A stretch of DNA of 64,000 bases from CAIVVT01 sp963757265 (GCA_963757265.1 CAVWRA010000006.1:310001-374000); one strand, 5' to 3'; shown: positions 26,624-37,569, counted from the first letter of the stretch. Program-made: numbers and translations. The notes: generated by a model not told the origin, from the sequence alone.

Positions 26624-26834
26624 CTAGCCCGGATGTTGCACCAGCAATCGGCTGCGGCGCGCGATAGGGCCGCATCTACTGCGTTACCCTGGGCCCAGGG
26701 GGCACCCCCCGTCCTAGACGTAGCGGCCAAGTACGACTGCGGGCGGCTCCCGCGAGCGCGCCTTTTGGCATTGCTTGATGTTGGGGCCCTCTCATCGCGC
26801 CTCGCTGCGATCGCAAGTGCAACATCCGGGCTAG
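26624..26834. mobile_element. MITE-like element, family 1, copy 1
   Basis: A 211-bp segment with perfect 18-bp terminal inverted repeats, CTAGCCCGGATGTTGCAC (26624-26641) and its complement (26817-26834). The inner part includes TGGGCCCAGGGGGCACCCCC and is shared, inverted, with 45229-45425. No transposase is encoded. The right CTAG forms the TAG stop of the SprT-like gene. Upstream, 26449-26623 shows nothing recognisable. Confidence 0.8.
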
Positions 26835-27562
26835 TAGTGCAAGAGGGTGGAGGCGCAGAGTTGCTTGAGAATCTGCTTGGCTTCTTTGAGGCGCTCGAAT
26901 CGCTTTTCGTCTTCGTGGAAGGCGCGGGTATGGACGCGGCGGCTCGCGCCGTGGTGCTCGACGGGATGCTTCAGGTGCAGCATTTCGTGATACAGGACGT
27001 ACTCGACGGCGAGGCGGCTGACATCGGGCGAATCGAGCAAACGGCTGAGGATGATGGCGTTGTGCGAGGGATCGTAATGGCCGAGCGTAGTGCGCGAGAC
27101 GCGGCGGCTCCAGCCGAGCTGGGGGCGCTGCATGAGGCCGTTGAAGTGTTTCACATTGAGCTCATCGAAGATTTCATCGAGATCCCAGGCGCGGCCGCGG
27201 GGACTGCTGACGAACTTGCGGCCACGCACCAGCTTGACCGTCTGCAGGCTGCGGCGGACATCCTGGCGGTTCAACCAGCGGCGGTAGAGAGTGGCGGCAT
27301 GGGCGGGTGACTCGCGGCGGAACATCTTAGCGATCAGGATTTCGGCCAGCGCCTCGAGAACCTGGGCCGGCGCTCCCTGCCACAGATCGGAGAGCCGCAC
27401 CGCGAGGCGGCCTTCGCGGAAGGAGATGGCGCTGTTGGCGTTGGCATAACGCTTGAAAACCAGGCGCACCTCGGCCAGCGGCGTGCGAGGACGGTATTGA
27501 CGGAAGAGGCGGGCGAAAACCTGCTCGGGCGATTCGAACGGGAGTGCGGTCTGAAGTTGCAT
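26831..27562 (-). CDS. SprT-like / YgjP-type zinc metallopeptidase
   Basis: A 243-residue protein with the zinc signature YHEMLHLKHP at about 200 and an additional histidine in HTRAFHEDEKRFERL downstream, the arrangement of SprT-like and YgjP/WSS1-type gluzincins. The N-terminal region (residues 1-90) is not recognised. Members act on DNA-bound proteins in eukaryotes; the bacterial role is unclear. A degenerate second copy lies 3 kb away. The C-terminus ends in LHY, and the stop codon comes from the repeat inserted directly after it. Confidence 0.75.
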   Translation of the reverse strand: MQLQTALPFESPEQVFARLFRQYRPRTPLAEVRLVFKRYANANSAISFREGRLAVRLSDLWQGAPAQVLEALAEILIAKMFRRESPAHAATLYRRWLNRQDVRRSLQTVKLVRGRKFVSSPRGRAWDLDEIFDELNVKHFNGLMQRPQLGWSRRVSRTTLGHYDPSHNAIILSRLLDSPDVSRLAVEYVLYHEMLHLKHPVEHHGASRRVHTRAFHEDEKRFERLKEAKQILKQLCASTLLHY

Positions 27563-27677
27563 CCCTCTACTGGCCTAGCATAACAATGAAGTTTTGCTGG
27601 CATTCCCGAGCGATTCGTCCGTTTCGCCCGCGCGCGGGTGGAGAGGGCGTGATTCAACGGGCGAAGGAGAGCATTCA

Positions 27678-28667
27678 TTGCGTAACGTCAAAATCAGCGC
27701 CTACGGCTGCTATGTGCCGCCGAAACTCCTGACCAACCAGGATCTCGAGAAGATGGTGAACACCAACAACGAGTGGATCCTGGAGCGCACCGGCATCCGC
27801 GAGAGGCACATCGCGGGGCCCGAGATGGCCACGTCGGACATGGCCGTGGAGGCGGCGAACGCGGCGCTGGCACAGCGTGGGATGGGTGCGAAGGACCTGG
27901 ACGCGATCATCGTCTGCACGGTGACGCCGGATTACCTGTTTCCTTCGACGGCGTGCCTGGTGCAGCACCGGATCGGCGCCCCGGATGTGTGGGGCTTCGA
28001 CCTGATTGCGGCCTGCTGCAGCTTCCTGTACGGCCTGACGACAGGGGCCAACCTGGTCGCCTCGGGGATGCACGAGCGGGTGATGGTGATCGGGGCGGAC
28101 AAGATGTCGAGCATCACCGACTACACCGACCGGGCGACGTGCGTGCTGTTTGGGGATGGGGCGGGCGCGTTCATCCTCGAACCGGCGGCGGAGGGCGAGC
28201 GCGGCTTCGTCGGCCACAAGCACCTGATCGACGGCTCGGGCGCGGACGTATTGAACATGCCCGCCGGGGGCAGCCGGCTGCCGCCCTCGCACGAAACGGT
28301 CGAGAAGCGGCTGCACTACATCAAGCAGCAGGGCCAGGCGGTGTTCAAATTCGCCGTCAGGAAAATGGGCGACATCAGCGCGGCGCTGCTGGAAGAGCAC
28401 GGCCTGAAGACCGAAGATATCGCGGTGATGATCCCGCACCAGGCCAACAGGCGCATCATCACGGCCTGCGCGGACCGCATCAAAATGCCCTACGAGCGGG
28501 TGATCATCGACATCGACCGCTACGGCAACACGACCTCGGCGACGCTGCCGCTGGCGACGCAGGACGCCGTCGATTGGGGGTTGCTCAAGAAGGGCGATTA
28601 CGTGTTGTACGCCGCGGTGGGCGCGGGTTTCACGGTCGGCGCGAGCCTGTGGCGCTGGGAGATATGA
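27678..28667 (+). CDS. fabH: 3-oxoacyl-ACP synthase III (KASIII)
   Basis: The start is TTG 27678, supported by GAAGGAGAGC 7 bp upstream and by alignment to the FabH N-terminus (RNVKISAYGCYVPPKLLTN). The 329-residue protein has the full catalytic triad: Cys in DLIAACCSFLYGL, His in IPHQANRRII, Asn in YGNTTSATLPL. It condenses acetyl-CoA (or branched primers) with malonyl-ACP to begin fatty acid synthesis. No other fab gene is adjacent, so it may be one of several KASIII paralogues. Confidence 0.93.
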   Translation: MRNVKISAYGCYVPPKLLTNQDLEKMVNTNNEWILERTGIRERHIAGPEMATSDMAVEAANAALAQRGMGAKDLDAIIVCTVTPDYLFPSTACLVQHRIGAPDVWGFDLIAACCSFLYGLTTGANLVASGMHERVMVIGADKMSSITDYTDRATCVLFGDGAGAFILEPAAEGERGFVGHKHLIDGSGADVLNMPAGGSRLPPSHETVEKRLHYIKQQGQAVFKFAVRKMGDISAALLEEHGLKTEDIAVMIPHQANRRIITACADRIKMPYERVIIDIDRYGNTTSATLPLATQDAVDWGLLKKGDYVLYAAVGAGFTVGASLWRWEI

Positions 28668-28773
28668 CGGCGCAGCGGGCGGCTCTCCAAGAACCCTGGC
28701 GGCAGATAGCGTGAAGCTTGGGCGGCGGCCGTTGCCACTCCGGCGATCGTTCATACTCAATGGATAGGCTGCG

Positions 28774-29886
28774 ATGATTACCGAGACGCAAACCGTGCGC
28801 TTCCCCGAGCTGTCGCTGGACAGCGGCGAAACGCTGCGCGGCCTGGAAGTGGCCTACGAGGCGTACGGCAAGCTGAACGAGCGGCGCTCGAACGCCATTC
28901 TGATTCTGCACGCGTTCACCGGTGACGCCCACGCCGCCGGCGTCAACCACGAAGGCAAGACGGGCTGGTGGGACAACATGATCGGCCCGGGGAAGGCCTT
29001 CGACACCGAGCACTATTACGTGTTGTGCGCGAATGTGCTGGGCGGGTGCCGCGGCACGACGGGACCGGCGTCAACGAATCCGGCGACGGGCAAGCCGTAC
29101 GGCATGAGTTTCCCGGTGATCACGATCGGCGACATGGTGCGGCTGCAGCAGATGCTGGTGGAGTCGCTGGGCATCCGGCGGCTGCTGGGGGTGACGGGCG
29201 GCTCGATGGGCGGGATGCAGGCGCTGGAGTGGGCGGTGTCGTTCCCCGATGCGGTCTGCGCGAGCATTCCGATCGCCGCGACGGCGCGATCCAGCGCGCA
29301 GCAGATCGCGTTCAACGAGGTCGGGCGACAGGCGATCGCGGCCGATCCCGATTTCCGGGGCGGCGACTACTATGCCGGCAACCCGCCGGCGCGCGGGCTG
29401 GCGGTGGCGCGCATGGTGGGCCACATTACCTACATGAGCGACGAGTCGATGCGCGAAAAATTCGGGCGGCGGCTGAGGGGGCGCGAGGAGTTCAGCTTCG
29501 GCTTCGACGTCGATTTCGAGGTGGAAAGTTACCTGCGCTACCGCGGTTCGCAGTTCGTGGGGCGATTTGACGCGAATTCTTATTTGTACATCACCAAGGC
29601 GATGGACTACTTCGACCTGACGGCGGGCTACCCGTCGCTGGCCGCGTCGCTCGAGCGCGCGCGGTGCCGCTTCCTGGTGATCAGCTTCACCTCGGACTGG
29701 CTGTACCCGAGCTATCAGTCGCTGGAGATTGTCAACGCCTTGCGGGGCCGCAATCACGACGTGACCTATTGTGAACTGACTTCAAACTACGGCCACGACG
29801 CGTTTCTGGTGGACGTGGGCGAACAAACGGGCATCCTGCGCGGATTTCTGGCGCGCTGCCAGCGGGAAGTGGAGGCCGGGCAGTGA
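28774..29886 (+). CDS. metX: Homoserine O-acetyltransferase
   Basis: A 370-residue alpha/beta hydrolase of MetX type. It shows HAFTGDAHAAG, GWWDNMIGPGKAFDT, the nucleophile elbow GGSMGGMQALEW, and the acid and histidine residues in FTSDWLYPS and NYGHDAFLVD. It activates homoserine for methionine synthesis; acetyl versus succinyl specificity cannot be read safely from sequence. metW overlaps its last four bases, the common metXW pair. No riboswitch was recognised in the 106-bp gap upstream. Confidence 0.93.
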   Translation: MITETQTVRFPELSLDSGETLRGLEVAYEAYGKLNERRSNAILILHAFTGDAHAAGVNHEGKTGWWDNMIGPGKAFDTEHYYVLCANVLGGCRGTTGPASTNPATGKPYGMSFPVITIGDMVRLQQMLVESLGIRRLLGVTGGSMGGMQALEWAVSFPDAVCASIPIAATARSSAQQIAFNEVGRQAIAADPDFRGGDYYAGNPPARGLAVARMVGHITYMSDESMREKFGRRLRGREEFSFGFDVDFEVESYLRYRGSQFVGRFDANSYLYITKAMDYFDLTAGYPSLAASLERARCRFLVISFTSDWLYPSYQSLEIVNALRGRNHDVTYCELTSNYGHDAFLVDVGEQTGILRGFLARCQREVEAGQ

Positions 29887-30482
29887 AGGTCCGGGAGGTG
29901 CTGGGGCGCAGCGATTACGCGCTCATCTCGGAGCTGGTGCCGCAGGGCAGCCGGGTGCTCGACCTGGGGTGCGGGGACGGCGCGCTGCTGGCGTTTCTGC
30001 AAGCCACGAAGGGTGTCGAAGCGCGCGGGATCGAGCTGCAACCGGAACTGGTCCGGGCGGCCGTGGCGCGAGGGGTTCCGGTGTACCAGGGCGACGTCGA
30101 AAGCAGCCTGAGCGAGTACCCGGACAAAGCGTTCGACTACGTGATCCTCAGCCAGACCGTGCAGGAGACGCGCCGGCCGCTGCATATTCTGACCCAGATG
30201 CTGCGCATCGGGAGCCACGCCATTATCGCGTTCCCGAACTTTGGCCACTGGCGGGTGCGGTTCGCGCACCTGGCGAGCGGGCGCGCGCCGCGGACGCGGC
30301 TGTTCCCTTACGCCTGGCACGATTCGCCCAATATTCACTTCCTGACGGTGCTGGATTTCGAGGAACTGGTGCGGGCGCAAGGTTGGAGCGTCGAAAGGCG
30401 ATTTTTCCTGAGCGGGCACAAGCGGGTGAGTCGGCTGCCGAACTTGAGGGCGGAAATTGCCGTCTATATGCTCACAAAATGA
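29883..30482 (+). CDS. metW: Methionine biosynthesis protein MetW
   Basis: A 199-residue SAM-dependent methyltransferase-fold protein starting at a GTG that overlaps the metX stop (GTGA). Motif I is VLDLGCGDGALLAFL. The MetW-specific QGDVESSLSEYPDKAFDYVI and LSQTVQETRRP follow, with FPNFGHWRVRF and LTVLDFEELVRAQGW. MetW is known to associate with MetX and support its activity. Confidence 0.93.
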   Translation: MKVREVLGRSDYALISELVPQGSRVLDLGCGDGALLAFLQATKGVEARGIELQPELVRAAVARGVPVYQGDVESSLSEYPDKAFDYVILSQTVQETRRPLHILTQMLRIGSHAIIAFPNFGHWRVRFAHLASGRAPRTRLFPYAWHDSPNIHFLTVLDFEELVRAQGWSVERRFFLSGHKRVSRLPNLRAEIAVYMLTK

Positions 30483-30595
30483 TCCATAGTACTCGTGGTA
30501 CGGTCCGTGATTGCATGAATCCCGCTTCCCTACGTTAAAATAAGATTGCGAGGCCTGGGAATGAATCCTAGGGCGAGGCGGAGCAAGGAGGCAGT

Positions 30596-30958
30596 TTGCC
30601 CGCAAAGCGGATCCTCATCGTTGACGACGAGGCGTCCATCCGGGACCTCCTGACGGATTTCCTGACGGAATTGGGGTTTGAGACCGCATTGGCCTGCAAC
30701 GGCATGGATGCCCTGGAGCAGACGACACGCTTCGATCCGGACCTCGCCATCATCGATCTCGTCATGCCCGAGCAAGAAGGCATCGAGACCATCCGGACGC
30801 TCCGAAAGACACGAAAAGACCTGAAGATCGTCGCCGTTTCGGGCGCATTCTCGGGACAATTCCTGCGCACCGCCGAGTTGCTGGGCGCCAACGCCGTCAT
30901 GCCCAAGCCGCTGGACCTGAAGGAGCTCGAACGTCTGGTGCAAAAGCTGATCGGCTGA
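30596..30958 (+). CDS. Stand-alone response-regulator receiver protein
   Basis: Start TTG 30596, directly after AAGGAGG. A 120-residue CheY-like domain: acidic pair in ILIVDDEAS, phospho-acceptor Asp in AIIDLVMPEQEG (about residue 54), switch Ser in IVAVSGAFS, and the conserved Lys in VMPKPLDL. There is no output domain and no histidine kinase next to it, so it must relay phosphate to, or be sensed by, unlinked partners. Confidence 0.9.
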   Translation: MPAKRILIVDDEASIRDLLTDFLTELGFETALACNGMDALEQTTRFDPDLAIIDLVMPEQEGIETIRTLRKTRKDLKIVAVSGAFSGQFLRTAELLGANAVMPKPLDLKELERLVQKLIG

Positions 30959-30995
30959 GAGGACGTGGACCGGACGGAGGCCGATGCGCCGGCCT

Positions 30996-32399
<1,404 letters not shown>

Positions 32400-32435
32400 G
32401 GCTTTGATTATGGCACGAAGAGTATAGAAGAGCGG

Positions 32436-34130
32436 TTATTCCGGTTCCTGGGCGCCGCCGTCCCAGCGGCCGCGCCGGCGCAGCCGGTGGACCTCGGCAC
32501 GGGCCATCTCGAGGAGTTTCAGCGTATCGACCTTGGCCACGCGGTTGAGGGGCATGGCGCCGGGTTCCAGCAGGACGTAGTGCAGGGGGCGCATATAGCC
32601 GGCCAGCGAGCGGGCGTGGCGGCGCAGTTCGGCCTCCGTCAGACCGGCGCCGGGCCGCTGTTCCACGAAGGCGACGATGGCCTCGCTCCAGAGGGCGTGC
32701 TCGTGGCCGACCACGCCCACGGCCGCCACGCGGTCGGCCAGAGCGCTGAAGTGGTTTTCCACATCTCCGGGGAACACCTGATAGCCGGCGGTCTTGATGA
32801 CCCATCTGGCGCGGCCGGCGAGTTGCAAACCGCGCTCCGTCAGGCGACCCATGTCGCCGGTGTAGAGCCAGCCGTCGGCGGACAGCGCCTGTGCGGTCGC
32901 AGCCGGATCGTTCACATAGCCCCGGAAGTTCTGCGGGCCGCGGAAACAGACCTGGCCGATCTCGCCTGCGGCGAGCTCTTCGCCGGCCAGGCCGCCGGGC
33001 TGCAGCGGGCCGCGGATGGTCAACGGGTACGCGGGCGCGGCCAGCCCGACCGTGCCCTCCAGTTCGGCCGGGTCGCCGGTGAAAGGCGTGAACGTGCAAA
33101 AGCCGCTGGCCTCGGTCAGGCCCAGGCCGGTGGCCAGACGCGGGGCCATGGTGCGCATCCTGTCAAGGAACGGCCGTGGCACGGCCTGGCCGCCGTAGAC
33201 CACGCCCCACAGGCTGGAGAGGTCATAGCTCGCGTAGGAGCCCAGGCGCCACTCCATCTGGAACATCGCCGGGATCTGGCCCAGGATCGTCACCCTATGC
33301 TTCTGGATCGCCTCCAGGGAGAGCGCCGCGTCGAAAATCTCCAGGGCGACGGCCGTGCCGCCCGAGAACAGGGATGTCATCAGGATCTCGGCCTGGCCGC
33401 CGACGTGCGAGGCGGGCAGGTTCAGCAGCACGCGTTGATCGGGGCCGAAGTGAAACGCCGTGCCCAGGCTGCAATTCTGGGCGACGATGCCGCGGTGCGA
33501 CAGCAGCGCCGGCTTGGGCGAGCCGGTCGAGCCGGTGGTGAAGATCACCTGCGCGCCGTCGTCCTCGGCGATTTCAACGCGCGGAAGGGACGATGCCGGC
33601 GGCTCGAACAGCCGCGCGGCCGGCGTGGCGCCGTCGAGGCATTCGGGCGGCGGAGAGAATTGAAGCAGGAATTCGACCGTGGGACAGTGGGCTTTCACGG
33701 CCAGGGCGAGCTCGCGGAAGTCGGCCAGCGGCGTGTTCCCAAGGAACGCATAGCCGCGCGCGCCGATGGCCGCGACCTGGCGCAGGGTCTCGGCCGGGCC
33801 GAGCCGCAGGTCGAGCGGGGCGTGGATGACGCCGGCGCGGAAGCAGGCGTATTCCAGGATGATGTGCTCGCTGAGGAAAGGCAGGGAGGCGGCGAGAAAG
33901 TCGCCTTTGCGAAACCCCATGCGGCGCAGGTTCTCGGCGGCGGCGAGGCTGGCATCGCGCAATTGCCGCCAAGTCAGGCTTGTTCCGCGCGTGGCATTGA
34001 TGACCACCAGGCCGTCTGGGTTGCGCTCCGCCCAGTAATCGAGCGACTGGTGGATCAGGCGCCGGCCCGCTGTCTCCCGCGCCAGGTCAGCCGTCGTGAT
34101 CAGCGGCGCCGCGGATTGCATTTCAGGCAT
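32436..34130 (-). CDS. AMP-dependent acyl-CoA synthetase/ligase
   Basis: Start taken at ATG 34130 (MPEMQSAAPLI), giving 564 residues; an upstream ATG at 34184 would add 18 Arg/Pro-rich residues. Adenylation motifs are present: VIFTTGSTGSPKPALLSHRG (A3), GLTEASGFCTF (A5), GWLYTGDMGRL (A7) and KTAGYQVFPGDVE (A8-like hinge), ending with MPLNRVAKVDTLKL where the catalytic lysine lies. It adenylates a carboxylic acid and transfers it to CoA. The substrate is unknown. The 36-bp gap to thiC suggests one transcript, but no metabolic link is evident. Confidence 0.85.
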   Translation of the reverse strand: MPEMQSAAPLITTADLARETAGRRLIHQSLDYWAERNPDGLVVINATRGTSLTWRQLRDASLAAAENLRRMGFRKGDFLAASLPFLSEHIILEYACFRAGVIHAPLDLRLGPAETLRQVAAIGARGYAFLGNTPLADFRELALAVKAHCPTVEFLLQFSPPPECLDGATPAARLFEPPASSLPRVEIAEDDGAQVIFTTGSTGSPKPALLSHRGIVAQNCSLGTAFHFGPDQRVLLNLPASHVGGQAEILMTSLFSGGTAVALEIFDAALSLEAIQKHRVTILGQIPAMFQMEWRLGSYASYDLSSLWGVVYGGQAVPRPFLDRMRTMAPRLATGLGLTEASGFCTFTPFTGDPAELEGTVGLAAPAYPLTIRGPLQPGGLAGEELAAGEIGQVCFRGPQNFRGYVNDPAATAQALSADGWLYTGDMGRLTERGLQLAGRARWVIKTAGYQVFPGDVENHFSALADRVAAVGVVGHEHALWSEAIVAFVEQRPGAGLTEAELRRHARSLAGYMRPLHYVLLEPGAMPLNRVAKVDTLKLLEMARAEVHRLRRRGRWDGGAQEPE

Positions 34131-34409
34131 TTTACAACGACCGCGGCGCGGCGCATTCGGGGCACTGCGGGGTAATGGGTCCATTGGTCAGTCGAGCGAC
34201 AGCGATGCAATCCTGCGGACACACCGCTCAACAGAAGTGTCCGTGAATGCCACTTGCCGGGCACGATTCCCTCTTCCCAGTCTGCCGACGACCGGACGGG
34301 GAGCTCCGCGTGGTCAGAATACAGCGCCACCAGCGGTCGAGCGACGCCAAGGCCAGGATCCGCCCTGACGGCTGCCGGCCCGAGCCCCTCATGGGCCAGG
34401 AATCGCCGG

Positions 34410-35477
34410 TTAATCGCATTTCTTCTTGAGTTTCAGCGGGAGATCGCTCCCCGTCTGCAACCACCGGCCGGCAAGTTCCGTGCCGGCGGCACTGATTTCA
34501 CCTCGATATTCGGCTCCGATCCCTACCCTTATCAGCAGCTTCAGCCTGGCACCCTGCTGCTCGATGGTGCTGACGGGGATCTCGGCGCCGCCCTGGTCCG
34601 GACTGACGAGGACGGCGCTGGCGCCGCGTTCATCATTGGTGAGCTTCACGACAAAGCGGAGCGGACGACCGGCCGCGACGAGCGTGCCTTCCCATGTCCC
34701 CAGAAACTCACGCGCCACGGCGGGACTGCGCGGGGCCCCGAGTTCGTAAGGCTCGTAGAGTGGCTCGGCGGGGAGGACAGATTGCTTGAGGAAATCCCAA
34801 GCCTGGCGGTTGAGCTTCTCGGAGACTGCATAGTAGTTGTGGCCATGCCCGGGCATCTCGATCAGCGAGACCGGGAAACCCGCATTCCGCAATGTGTCGC
34901 GCGTGGCGCGGAGCGTTTTGATCGGAGCTATGGGATCAGCGGTTCCCGAGAAGATGGTTATGGGAATCATGCGCTTCGCTCTTGCGACACCATCCGCGAC
35001 CTCGTAGTCTTGCAAGGCTCCGGCGTGGACCGCGGCCGCGGCGAAGTACCGCGACTCGCGCAGGGACATCAGCAAGGCAAAGGCGGCGCCGGCCGAATGC
35101 CCGAACAGGTAGACGCGCCGCGGGTTGACGGGGTACGCCTGCTTCAAACGCTCGACGACGGCGTAGAGGAAATCGGGGCCATCGACGGGGGTTACCCAGA
35201 AGGCGGAATTGAGCGAATCCGGCCCGGCCAGGATGATCTTCTCCTCGGCCGCCAGGTCTTTCCACCTGTTGACCAGAGTGGCGCCGTCGCGGCCGCTGCC
35301 GTGAAGCATCAACAGCAAGGGCACGGGGCCGGCGGGGAGCGATTTGGGAACGAACAGGCAGAAGTTGCGCTTGTGGCCGCGGACCACGATGGTCTCGCGA
35401 CTCGTCTTTCCGGCGGAGCACCAGGCGGGGGCGGGACAGAGGAGCGCGGCGCAGAGAAGGCAATGCGCGTAGTTCAT
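34410..35477 (-). CDS. Secreted PHB-depolymerase-like esterase with a C-terminal beta-rich domain
   Basis: A 355-residue protein with a signal peptide (about 1-22). The hydrolase domain (25-250) has LLLMLHGSGRDG, the nucleophile elbow YLFGHSAGAAFA, an acid in FSGTADPIAP and His in PGHGHNYY, resembling LpqC/polyhydroxybutyrate depolymerase esterases. Residues 255-352 (EFLGTWEGTLVAAGRPLRF, VSPDQGGAEIPVSTIEQQ, LAGRWLQTGSDLPLKLKKK) form a separate beta domain that recurs in the next upstream gene. Likely extracytoplasmic ester hydrolase; substrate unknown. Confidence 0.8.
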   Translation of the reverse strand: MNYAHCLLCAALLCPAPAWCSAGKTSRETIVVRGHKRNFCLFVPKSLPAGPVPLLLMLHGSGRDGATLVNRWKDLAAEEKIILAGPDSLNSAFWVTPVDGPDFLYAVVERLKQAYPVNPRRVYLFGHSAGAAFALLMSLRESRYFAAAAVHAGALQDYEVADGVARAKRMIPITIFSGTADPIAPIKTLRATRDTLRNAGFPVSLIEMPGHGHNYYAVSEKLNRQAWDFLKQSVLPAEPLYEPYELGAPRSPAVAREFLGTWEGTLVAAGRPLRFVVKLTNDERGASAVLVSPDQGGAEIPVSTIEQQGARLKLLIRVGIGAEYRGEISAAGTELAGRWLQTGSDLPLKLKKKCD

Positions 35478-35667
35478 GCGGGATCTCCGTTGGGCTTGCC
35501 GGATGCGAACGATTGTGCCGCCCCAGGGCGATATTCAGCTGCGTTCAGCGTTTTTGGAGCAGAATCGCGAGACGATTTGCGAGGCGCTTCACCCGACCGC
35601 CGGCGAGCCCGAGAGAAGCTGGCGGGCGATCGCCCCGCGGGTAGCGGTGCGGCGGCTCGGCATTTCC

Positions 35668-37320
35668 TCATGGGCGCGGCGGGGAGCTCGGTTGCTTGTC
35701 TTTTTGCTGCTCGTCTTGGGTTGCGGCAGCGGGGTCGGCATCGAACGTGATGGCCGATGCGGCGCTGTACTTGCGGTAATTACGGAACTCGATGTCGTTC
35801 CTGCTGACCCTGCGTCCCTCCCGCATGTCCACCACGGCGCTCACCGGCAGGAGATACTCCTGCCCGGCGAGATTCTGCCTGGCGAAGTCGAGCTGAGTGG
35901 TGGCGGCTTGTATGGGAAAGGATGACGGTATGCGCTCCGCTTGCATGGTTGCGCGCAGGACCTCATGGGTTTCGGGATCGATGAACAGGGAGCCGGTGTA
36001 AGCGGGGGTGTAGACTTTCGCGCCGGGATTGTATTCGATCTTCAATCTGGAGCTGGACGCGGGCACGCGATAGCCGAAGACCAGCACGGGTTGGCGGCGC
36101 AGGCTGGCGCGGCGCTGGAACCAGAATTCGGCGTGCGTCGCGGGTTCAAAGATCCGCCTCAGGAGGGTGCCGAATTCGCCGCTCGAAGTCGCGCCCTCGA
36201 GGCTGGTGAAGGAGGAATCGGCGGAGCTGCCCTGCTTGGGATCGAGCTTATAGTTTGTCTTGCGGGAGATGAGCTTGTAGTCCTCTTTCTGCCCGAAATA
36301 GGTCAACTGCAGGGTGACCGTGTCGCGCAGTTGAAAATCGCTCTCTCCCTTCGGATCTACATAGCGCCGGGTCAGCTGCAGGCAGATGAAGTCGGGCAGC
36401 CGCCGGGTATAGTCGAGCGCGATCTCCCGCGCCTTGGCGATGATCTTATCCTGCTCGGACGAGAGGGGCTTGAGCGGCGGCTCTTCCTGCTTCGGCTGCT
36501 CCTGAGTTTGCTGCCCGGAGGGATTGGAAATCTCCTGGGGCGGCGCCGGCGCTGGCTGCAGCCCCTCGACGGCCGGCGGGCCGGGGCTCTTGGCCGGCAC
36601 CTCTGTCTTCGACGTCCCGGCGCCCTTTCTCTTGAACTTCAACTGGAAATTGTTGCCGGATTGCGTCCACGAGCCGGTCAGTTGCGTGCCCTCCGGATTG
36701 AGCTCGCCCCAGTATTCGGCTCCGAGCGCCTTCACCAGCAGCTTCAGCTCGCCCTCCTTCTGCTCGATGGCGGCTACGGGGATCTCGACGCCCTCATCCG
36801 GACTGTTCAGGACCGCGCTCGCTCCCCCCTCCTCGTTGGCCAGCTTCAGGACCAACCGTTGCGTCTGCCCGTCCTTGGTGAGCGTCCCTTCCCACGTCCC
36901 CAGGAACTCGGCGCCCACGGCCGGGCTGCGCTTGATCTGCTCGACCTTGGCCTCGCCGGTCCGGCTGAGCTTAAAGGGGAACGACTCGCCTTTCTGCGTG
37001 AAGTCGCCCGATAGAGTTGACCCATCGACCGACAAGGTGCCGGTGAAGACAGGCAGATCGGACCCGCGCTTGATCCGGAACGTCCACTGGCCATTCGCGA
37101 AGGTGATGGCCTCAAGCGGCAGTCCGGATGCGTGCTGAGCGGGTATGGCCATGGATCCGATCCAACCCTGGGCGGTCGTGTCGAGATCGATCTCCACCGC
37201 CAGCGCGTGACCGGGAACATCGATGATGCCGGCCCAGTGGCCGCGCGGGCCGTCCTGCGCCAAGAGAGCGGTGGCGATCAACCACGCTAGGAAAAGGATG
37301 CGGCTCGTCGCGGCGCGCAT
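35668..37320 (-). CDS. Secreted acidobacterial protein with two GTWEG-type domains and an LPDFIC domain
   Basis: The start is ATG 37320 (MRAATSRILFLAWLIATALL, a signal peptide) behind GAGGAG, not the longer upstream frame. The 550-residue protein has two related beta domains: residues about 25-120 (GHWAGIIDVPGHALAVEIDL ... GDFTQKGESFPFKLSR) and 135-235 (EFLGTWEGTLTKDGQTQRLV ... GSWTQSGNNFQLKFKRKG). A Pro/Gln/Glu linker follows. The C-terminal domain (about 300-530) begins with LDYTRRLPDFICLQLTRRY and contains GEFGTLLRRIF and YTGSLFIDPETHEVLRATM, a pattern I associate with secreted acidobacterial proteins. No enzymatic motif is visible. Confidence 0.7.
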   Translation of the reverse strand: MRAATSRILFLAWLIATALLAQDGPRGHWAGIIDVPGHALAVEIDLDTTAQGWIGSMAIPAQHASGLPLEAITFANGQWTFRIKRGSDLPVFTGTLSVDGSTLSGDFTQKGESFPFKLSRTGEAKVEQIKRSPAVGAEFLGTWEGTLTKDGQTQRLVLKLANEEGGASAVLNSPDEGVEIPVAAIEQKEGELKLLVKALGAEYWGELNPEGTQLTGSWTQSGNNFQLKFKRKGAGTSKTEVPAKSPGPPAVEGLQPAPAPPQEISNPSGQQTQEQPKQEEPPLKPLSSEQDKIIAKAREIALDYTRRLPDFICLQLTRRYVDPKGESDFQLRDTVTLQLTYFGQKEDYKLISRKTNYKLDPKQGSSADSSFTSLEGATSSGEFGTLLRRIFEPATHAEFWFQRRASLRRQPVLVFGYRVPASSSRLKIEYNPGAKVYTPAYTGSLFIDPETHEVLRATMQAERIPSSFPIQAATTQLDFARQNLAGQEYLLPVSAVVDMREGRRVSRNDIEFRNYRKYSAASAITFDADPAAATQDEQQKDKQPSSPPRP

Positions 37321-37569
37321 GGGCAACTCCTCGGGGATGATCTTGAAAGCTGGGCGCTCCGGAACCTGAGCCAGGACTTGCGCTTTGGCTTTCCGGCGGA
37401 GCAGCGTTTCAGTGATTATACGTCCAATTGCATCCAACGGACCCGTTGGTCCCTTTCTGCCCATCTGGAACGACTTGCCGGCCGGCAAAATCACGTTGCC
37501 GGGACTCGCCGGCTGCCGCAGAACTCAAACCCAGCCGGCCACGGCGGCGGAACCGCGACTCCGCCGGCG

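Noticed and set aside
28668..28773. SAM riboswitch before metX
   Set aside because: The 106-bp gap is GC-rich and can fold, but I could match no SAM-I, SAM-II or SAM/SAH core.
32400..32435. TPP riboswitch before thiC
   Set aside because: Only 36 bp separate thiC from the upstream gene and no TPP core motif is visible there or before the AMP-ligase gene.
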